From positions 109,546 through 173,545 of the forward strand of contig ML986689.1 of the NCBI GenBank assembly GCA_010094045.1: DNA of 64,000 bases, written 5' to 3'. The first letter of the stretch is position 1. Each line of letters opens with the position of its first letter. This DNA is from Lojkania enalia. Its lineage: Eukaryota; Ascomycota; Dothideomycetes; Pleosporales. The position numbers and the translations under genes were made by a program. Shown in pieces: positions 56,245-64,000 of this stretch. The notes under the pieces were generated by a model, which did not search any database, was not told the DNA's origin, and saw only the letters and a list, made by a program, of their open reading frames with translations.

Positions 56245-58474
56245 ATGAACACCACCTTTAATTCGACCATGACTGCTCTAGGGGCTGAAGTCACATTAGA
56301 CTTCAATGGCGTTCGAGATCTTAGAATCCTCTACGCTTCTACTGCTATCGCCCTTACTGCTGTTATTCTTAGTGGATTTGAGGCTGGGCGTAAAACGCTG
56401 CTTCGCATATTCTGGTTTTTTGACCGCCTGCTGGGTGGCGCACCTCATTCAGTTACGCTTCCTGGTCCTCCCGGTCTTCCTGTCATCGGAAACCTTTTCG
56501 AAGTGAGTTCTCCACGAAATAATAACACTTTCTTCATTTAACGGCTATCTTTAGTTGAGCAATGGTCACGTGCAGAAGATCTCTGAATGGACCAAGAAGT
56601 ACGGCGATGTTATTCGTGTCTCGCTGGGTGAACGTGAAGCAGTATGTTTACCATCCTAATTACTTCAAAAACATATATCAAACCTGACGCGCTGATTTTC
56701 AGGTGTTCATTAATAGCCATAAGGCCCTAGCGAAAACAGTCGTCCAGCAAGGCCCGGCATACCAGTCGCGTCCCACTTTCAAGTTGTTTCATAGCGACTT
56801 TGCATCCTCTGGCATCTGGACTGTTGGTAGTAAGTTTCCGTGAAAGCTTTGGACTCGACCGTTGAGCTGATCGACAATTCTCCCTACAGCTTCACCCTTC
56901 AGCGACCGCCTTGTCCGCACTCGCAAGGCTCTCTCTTCCCAAATTGCGCCTCGTCTCTTGCCTGTCTATACGCCTGTAATTCACCCCAAGCTTAAGAAAC
57001 TCTTCGGTGATATATTCGCGATCAGTCAGGGCCCCGCTGTCGACATGGCTGAAAAGCTCCACCGTTTCGGCACTGGTCAAGTCTCTGAGCAGCTCATGGG
57101 CCACCCTTTGGATGACGATATGGTGGGAATGCTTGCTGAGAACGAGACGAATATATGTAAGCACCGCGTCGAATTCACCTTTATTGCCTTTATCTATTAC
57201 ATAGCATCCTAGACTGACTCTCCAATCTAGTCCGTCAGCGCACTATTGGTTCCCCCGCTCGCGATTATATTCCAATCTTGCGGGGCATGGGGTGGCTTCG
57301 GTACGTAACTGGCAAAGTACTTGGGATAAAAGATTGGGCTTTCGACGAAAAAGAGGAAAAGGCCCGTGAGTACCGAAAGAGGCAGCAAGTCTACATCAAT
57401 AAGATGCTCGGCGAGCTTAAACACCGCATTGCATCCGGTGACGAAACTCCTTCAATCCTAGGCAACATTCTTCGTCAAGGCCTTTTGAAAGAGGAAGAGG
57501 TCCTCTTGGCTTCATACACCGGCAGTGAGTGCCCTTTTTTCGTTCGCTTTGTCGAGTTTTATTATCTAATTATCACTTCTTAATAGTCGCCGCTGGTGTT
57601 AACCTTGGCTATTCTCTCACTTGGATCATTGGCTACCTCGCAAATAGACCCGATTTGCAGCAAAATGGTTTCGAAGCCATCCGTGAGATTTACAAAGGAG
57701 AGGCACCTAGACCCCATGACTTTGACCGTGTCGAATATGTCAAGGCTCTTCACACAGTTAGTGTCTTCATTCTTTGTGGTTTGTAGAATTCCCTGACCTG
57801 AAACACGATACAGGAGGGTTCTCGTATTTACACGCCAGTTCGCCTCGGCTTTCCACGCCAAACCCTCGATGGAGCTAGCTACATGGGCCATAAAATTCCT
57901 CGAGACATGGTAAGTCTATTCCCAAGCTGGTATTCTCATGTAGATATAAGTCTAATCTTGCACACTTAGCTCGTTATTATGAACTTGATGGCTGCCAACC
58001 GCGATCCCATCGCATTCGATCGACCTGACGAGTTCATACCTGAGCGCTGGATGAATGGCCATAAAGGTCGCACAGACCTTCTTAGTGAGGGCGGTGATAA
58101 ACTCGGGGTGACTCATTTAACCTATGGAGCTGGTCGCCGTGTTTGCCCCGGAATCGACAGTATGATTTTCCCGCCTTTTTATATGTTGTATCGCCCGCTC
58201 ACCATTTCTCTTAGTGGCCAACCGCGGGCTTTATTCGGCTCTTGTACTTCTATTGCATTTCTTCACTTGGGAGCGACAACCGCTTGGAGAGGAACAGAAA
58301 AAGCACGTCTTCCCCCCTTTCCGTGCTGAACGTGAGTGCTCTCTCGGAATGGATGCCATTGCCGACACCGCGACACCTACTGAGGCCCAGGCCATTCCGT
58401 GGTCTGCCGGAATCAAGTTCTATTGTCGCGATCCTGAAGGTCTTCAAGCCTGGCTAGCTTCTGAAGAGTGTTAG
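56245..58474 (+). CDS. Cytochrome P450 monooxygenase, nine exons
   Basis: Exons: 56245-56502, 56555-56641, 56703-56829, 56890-57156, 57231-57524, 57587-57756, 57814-57909, 57970-58159 and 58215-58474 (582 aa); all introns are GT-AG, 52-74 bp. It has an N-terminal membrane anchor (ILYASTAIALTAVILSG), the PGPPGLPVIGN proline hinge, the ExxR as EGSR (402-405), FIPERW (455-460), and heme site YGAGRRVCPG with Cys492. The I-helix reads AAGVNLGYSLTW (346-357) instead of the usual AGxDT, so the acid/alcohol pair is absent. The N-terminal half resembles fungal phenylacetate hydroxylase-type (CYP504) P450s, an inference from memory. The start is the ATG at 56245, as the frame upstream opens only with GTG. 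The substrate is unknown; the kinase and transporter neighbours may share its pathway. Confidence 0.92.
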
Positions 58475-58999
58475 GTTGTGCAATTAGGCTGCTAGTGTGA
58501 TGGTCTACTCTGTGATGCTAGGTAACAAGAGTGCATTTGATAAAGAGAAAATGACCGCTGGTTACAGGTTCAGATAAGGGCTAATAACTCGGCGGATATA
58601 CAATATGCTTAATATATAGATCAATCAAAAGAGTTTCCAAAATTTTACGATCCATTAAACATCAGTTTTACATTTAATAGTAATTGCAAGTCGTAACACA
58701 GGCAGGAAGCATGAAGATCCAAAAAAGGGGTACAGGATAATATTTAGGGACGAATCCTTAAGAGATCTTTAGGACTCGGAGAGGTATGTATCTAAGTACT
58801 CACGTGACCCGTAGGTCACCCAAGCTAAGGCCAAGGGTGTCTATTATTAACACCAGCATCCAAGCTGCTGAGGGGTCCACGGAGCATGTATGTGGTGATA
58901 ACCAAGCGTAATTACGTGCCAATTAGGCTTTCACTAATATGCCTCTGAGAGGGTAAGAGTAACTAAGTATCGTAAACAAGGATGCGCGAAGGATATTTA
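58475..58999. other. Intergenic, edge of the gene island
   Basis: No gene; composition shifts toward AT to the right. Confidence 0.4.
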
Positions 59000-60223
59000 A
59001 ATTGACTACGAAGGACTAAATAACTAGAGGCTATAAGGTTATTAATTACAATTTGTTTCTGAGGTAAAGTTATCGATATTTAGTAGTTTAAACCCGCTAA
59101 ACCCTAAATACTAAATTCTAGAGTTGTTAAAAATAAAATTATCGTTTTATAAAAATAAATTATTGTACTTAGCGATTATTTTATATTAAATAATATACGA
59201 TATTATCGGATAATTTAGTATATAAGCTATCTTTCCTTACTAAAATTTATCTTTTATTATATAAAAGCTATAGTAGATCTTTTAGAATTACCCTCTAAGC
59301 TTAGAACCTTAGATCTCTTATAAAATACCCTCAACTCTAGTTTAGTTAATCTACGGGTTATATAGATATATAGATATATACTTTTCTAAGTCCTAAAGAT
59401 TACTTTCTAAGAATTTATCTCCCTTTCTCTCTTATAAAATATTATTCTATACCCCCCTTTTTAGCTTTTAAAGCTTCTTACTTATATAACGTCTTATAAT
59501 TTAAATCCTTTCTACTCTTTAACTAAAAGGTAACTAGTTTAATAAGCTTAAATCTCTTTAAAAATATAAACTAATAATTTTATAACTTTTCTTACTAATA
59601 TCTATTAGTAACTTAGATAGCTAGTATAATATATAGTAAAAGTAAAAATAAAGAGTAGACTAAACTTAGATCTACTCTATAATTATTCTATTTTAATTTT
59701 AATAACTAACTCGCCTATAAAATATAATAGATATATTACTACTAATAATTTTAAGAAATAGATTCTAATAATAATAATAATAATAATAAGTTAAATAATA
59801 CCTATAATATATTCTACTATTAAAGCGGCTATTCTATTAAAGTAGCTACTTTTTTATAGCGTAATAAATACTATATATAAAAAGTTAATTTACTTAATAC
59901 TAATAAAAGATTCTATATATAATATACATTTATCTAATTTAAAATTTTCCCTACTATCCTTTTAATATATATAAGTATTATATCTAGTCTTACTATAGTT
60001 ATTATAATAGTATTAAGCTAGTTAAGCTCTTTCTTAAGTATTAGTACTATAAGTCTTTTTAAAGGGCTAAGAGTTTATAGATACTTTAGTAGCTATATAT
60101 AAAGATTTTTTACTATATAATACTATACTACTATACTAAATATACTTTCTTTTATATATTTTATACTTAGTTACTTCTTCTAATTACCTTTTAAGCTTAA
60201 AGTTATAAGTTTAAAGAAGTATA
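59000..60223. repeat. TA-rich RIP-like DNA without recognisable element
   Basis: Very rich in TA steps and stop codons with almost no CA/TG, like the transposon bodies nearby, including an AAT microsatellite (59767-59789). Probably an old, heavily mutated repeat, but I cannot identify it. Confidence 0.6.
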
Positions 60224-62077
60224 ACGTACCTTATAAGCGAGCAGCCTATATAAGCGAGCGGTCTACCCTATTACTAAAACGCGACACCTAAGCTTTTAAC
60301 AATAATATAACGATAAAATAATAAGAATATAGCCTAAAACGAGAATTAAGTAAACTTAACTCTCTCAACTACTAAAAGAGGCTAAATAAATAGTAAAAGA
60401 CGCGCTGCTTTAATATTTAATATAATTTAAACGACCGTATACTAATAATATATTAGAATCTACTTACAGCGCGATTATAAGCCTAACTTAAAGAGACTGA
60501 TAAAACCTGAAGAGGAGGTTATTATCTAATATATATTTAACCTAGATTCGCGAGGATTTGCGCCTATTTTAGCTGCTATATAAAATATAGCTAATAGCTT
60601 ACTTACTAAGTATAGTATAGGCTAGATTAGTATATATTAGCTTAGGAACTTTGTTAGACATACTCCTAAGCTTAAGACACGTCTAAATTAGTCTTATAAT
60701 CGCTAGAAAGCTCTATATAAAGATTCTAAGGTAATTAAAAGCTGGTTTAAACTTATATAGCGTACTAAGGAGAAGTATAGTATTATAGATAAGGATATAT
60801 ATAACTTCGACGAATCTAGCTTTCGAATAAGTATTATCTTATTATAACTAGTTATTATAGGTATAGAGAGATATAATTAACTAAAGGCAATTTAATTAGA
60901 TAATTATAAATAGATTTTAGTAATTTAGGGGATTAATACTACTAGCTAGACGCTCCTACCCTTTATTATTATTATTAGCTACTACTATCTCTCTGCCTGG
61001 TACGAAGGCGATAATATACCTAAGAACTAGGCTATTATAGTTAGTAAGAACAGCTGGACAATAAATAAACTCGGTATTAAGTAGTTAAAGTACTTTTATA
61101 GGTATATAAGGGATTATATAGTAGGTACGCGTTAACTACTAATCTTTAATAGTTATAACAGCTATAACTTACTTAATTTCTAGAAACTCTACGAGGAATA
61201 GGGTATTATTCTACTCTATATACCAGCTTATTTATTATATCTATTACAGCTACTAGATATAGGCTACTTCTTACTATTAAAGCGTATATATAGAAATCAG
61301 ATCTTAGTCTTAACACGTAATTATATTAACTATATTATAAAACTTAAGTTCTTTCCAGCCTTTAAAGCTACTTTTAATATATTAATTATAAAGGATAATA
61401 TCTATACAAGCTTTTAAGGAGCTGGTCTAGTCCTATTTAATCTAGAAGTAGTACTTTTAAAGCTTAATATAAAGCTTCGTACGCTAATACTACTAGTATA
61501 AGATAATACCTTATAAGAAGTAAAAATACTAAGTAACACGCGCGAGCTAGAAGCTTAATTAATATTAATTTATAATTGGATTTAAAGGGATATAAGTTCT
61601 TTACTAGCTTATATTATTAAGAAGCTAAATTAGCTTAAGAAAGGCTCTATAAAAGCGATATATTAGATTGGATTAATATACGATAAAATCGTCAGCCTTT
61701 AAGAAGCGAATAAAGTAGCAATAAAACAGAAACAGCAGAAAAAAAGGCAGATTCAAGTGTAAGGGACCCTAATAAAAGTATAAGGAGAGATGATTATTGC
61801 TAAAAAGAATAATAAGGAGGAAACTTAGGCTATAATACGCTAATTTAAGGTATAATTAAATATAAGTAGATAGTATAAAGCGCGCTGTAGCTACTATAAT
61901 AAGACTAGGTATAATTCTCGTATATACTAGAAGGATATAGAGGTTTCTATAGAATAATCGCTTAAGTTGTAAATTGCTATTATATTACTTAGTTGTTAAG
62001 CTATATATATATAAAGGTTAAAAAAGTTAATAGAGTAGACCGCTTACTTATATAGGCTACTTACTTATAAGGTATAT
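60224..62077 (+). mobile_element. Fot1/pogo-like DNA transposon 1, RIP-degraded
   Basis: An element of 1,854 bp with terminal inverted repeats (ACGTACCTTATAAGCGAG; right end read on minus ATATACCTTATAAGTAAG) and TA on both sides (60222-60223 and 62078-62079), the target of this superfamily. Reading through stops on plus gives the transposase order: FVRHTPKLKTR, IIDKDIYNFDESSFRI (DDE region), LPFIIIIS-YYLSAWYE, LLIFNSYNSYNLL and YLLYLLQLLDIGYF, then LLKRIY. A Cys/His knuckle remnant lies near the C-terminus (about 61885-61920). Heavily RIP-mutated and inactive. Confidence 0.87.
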
Positions 62078-62079
62078 TA

Positions 62080-63855
62080 TAACTAACAACTGCAGAATTA
62101 ATTTAGAAAGAAGCTAGAATATAGCTTATACTTTAAGCTCTTTAATAAAATATAATACTAACTATACGTTACATTATATTAATCTATAATATCTCCTAAA
62201 GTATACTTAGTATATAAAGGTAAGAAACAGCTCTATAACACGATTGCCGGCCTAATTTAATAAAGCTTAGTAAAACTGAGAAGTAGGTAATTGTTTAGTA
62301 TATACTAGATCTGGATATAAGAGGATTTCTACTATAGTTTACTACTATTTAAGATATAGCTAATTCACTACTAGTTACGCGCTCTACTAGTTAGGTTGGA
62401 AAGAACTAGGTAGAGAACTTTATTAAATATATACCTAAGCTTAAGGTTAAATTCAATTAAAAGTATAACTATTTAAGAGCTAAATATAAGAATTCTAAGA
62501 TTATAGGAGGCTGGTTCTACCTTATATAAAATATAAAGGCTAAGTATAGTATTATTAATAAAGATACATATAACTTTAATAAATTAGGCTTTATAATAGG
62601 CGTAATATCGATAGAAGTAGTAGTTACTAGCTCTAAGAGACGGAATTAACTAAAGTAGCTCCAGCTAGGTAATTATAAATAGACTATAGTTATCTAGAGT
62701 ATTAACGTGATAAGATAGGTAATACTACCTTTTATTATCTTTACAGGTACCTACTACCTCTCTATATAGTATAAAGAAGATAATATTCTACTAACCTAGG
62801 TTATATAGGTTACTAATAACAGCTAGACGATAAATAATATTAGTATTAAGTAGTTAAAGTACTTTAACGCGTATATAAAGGATCGTACTATTAGTATATA
62901 TTAATTACTAATTCTCGACGGCTATAAAAGCTACAACTTACTTAAATTTAGATAGCTCTACGAGGAAAAGAATATTATTACTCTCTATATACCTCTATAT
63001 TTATTATATCTACTACAGCTACTAGATATAGGTTGTTTCTCGCCTTTAAAAACTGTGTATAGGTGCTAAGTTAAGTAGCTAATATGCGGTTATATTAACT
63101 ATATTATAAAAATCGAGTTCTTATCCTACTTTAAAGCAGCTTTTAATATAGCAATTATAAAGAGTAATATCCTAAGTAGCTTTTAAAGTACTAGCCTAAT
63201 TCTATTCGACTTAGATATAGTACTATTAAAGCTTAAAGTTTAACTATATATACTAATATCCTCTATAGTTAAAGATACCCCTTAGAAGTTAAAAATACTA
63301 AGTAATCCTATTAAATTTAGGTCTTAATCTGCGTACGTTTAATTAAGAGTTTAAAAGTACCTAAATAGCTTACTTACTTTAATAGTAGAGGCGTTTAAAT
63401 AGTTTATAAAGGGTACTGCGTATATAATATATAAAAATATACTATTACGCGCTTAGGTTACTAAGCTTTAAATAGCTAATAAGGCTGCTATATAATATTA
63501 ATTATATAAAAGAAAGTATATATAGAAGGAAGGTAATCTAATAATTAAAGAAGGCGCTTAATTAACTACTCTAAAAGAGTTTAGCACTTATACTAATAAG
63601 AAGAAGGGTAGGAAGAAGGCGTGTATTAATAGAGACTAGCTAATTTAAAGGTGCTATAGGTAGTATAGTAAGGCTAGGTATAACTCACGGACGTATAAAA
63701 ATAATGCTATAGATATAGAAGAATAGGCTACTATACTATATAGTATAATAGAATATAAGAAAGTATAATATTTTACAAAAAGTAGTTACGATTTTAGTAT
63801 AGTCTTAGTATTATAATTAGCTTATTTAGGTAATTAGCTCGCTTATGCTGTATAT
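62080..63855 (+). mobile_element. Fot1/pogo-like DNA transposon 2, RIP-degraded
   Basis: A second, distinct transposase relic on plus: helix-turn-helix region near 62200-62300, IINKDTYNFNKLGFIIGVIS (about 62550-62610), LPFIIFTGTYYLSI, LLILDGYKSYNLLKF, YLLYLLQLLDIGCFSPLKT and a C-terminal Cys knuckle remnant (about 63645-63690). The right TIR (about 63815-63855, minus ATACAGCATAAGCGAGCTAA) ends at TA 63856-63857. The left end is unclear; it seems to abut element 1, so start is approximate. RIP is weaker than in element 1 (more GA/GG left). Confidence 0.75.
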
Positions 63856-63946
63856 TATATCTACTACTTTATATAGCTGGGGCGTAAATCCTTATAAATT
63901 AAGGTTAAGAATATATTATACAATTGTTTATTCTTCGGTTACTATA

Positions 63947-64000
63947 ATATATTTTATAAGCGAGTTGCCTACCTAAGCGAGTTATTTACCTTATTAGCTA
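63947..64000 (+). mobile_element. Start of a third Fot1/pogo-like transposon
   Basis: After TA (63945-63946), ATATATTTTATAAGCGAGTT and CCTACCTAAGCGAG form the TIR with the two-fold AAGCGAG pattern, close to that of the 45-kb element. The element continues beyond the window. Confidence 0.7.

Overview
The window is nuclear DNA of a filamentous ascomycete (Pezizomycotina). The evidence is short GT-AG introns (47-75 bp) in most genes, typical fungal families (AA9 polysaccharide monooxygenase, HET-domain protein, NmrA-like reductase, GFA protein, nine-exon P450, Fot1/pogo transposons, Ty1/copia elements), and long TA-rich stretches full of stop codons that look like repeat-induced point mutation (RIP). 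I cannot place it to order. It reads as a two-speed region: compact gene islands between transposon-rich, gene-poor segments.

Layout. 1-17 kb is gene-poor. It has one intact housekeeping gene (sphingolipid delta-4 desaturase), two frameshifted genes (AA9 LPMO, GNAT acetyltransferase), solo LTRs of five families, most with perfect 5-bp target duplications, and two ~3 kb non-coding tracts with a recurring GGNCTARAA-like motif. 17.4-33 kb is a gene island: a broken conserved gene, a divergent pair for mitochondrial translation (mS23/Rsm25 and a PPR protein), an NmrA-like reductase, a conserved hypothetical protein, an 8-cysteine small secreted protein, and a C2H2 zinc-finger gene. 33.5-34.2 kb is a HET-domain pseudogene cut off by a copia LTR. 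34.2-45.7 kb is a nest: one copia element (minus strand) with a second copy (plus strand, TSD CTATA) inserted in it, the outer one abutting a Fot1-like transposon remnant. A 10-N gap lies in the left outer LTR, and the flanks do not match, so the scaffold join is doubtful.

46-59 kb is a second island: a six-exon secreted DUF3237-like protein, a GFA protein, an MCT-type MFS transporter, a glutamate 5-kinase-like protein lacking the PUA domain, and a P450 with an unusual I-helix. The last three lie together and could be a small metabolic locus (inference only). 59-64 kb is TA-rich RIP-like DNA with two degraded Fot1-like transposons and the start of a third.

Most gene models were built by hand from reading frames, splice signals and family conservation; exon coordinates are in the entries. 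I found no rRNA and no tRNA I could defend.
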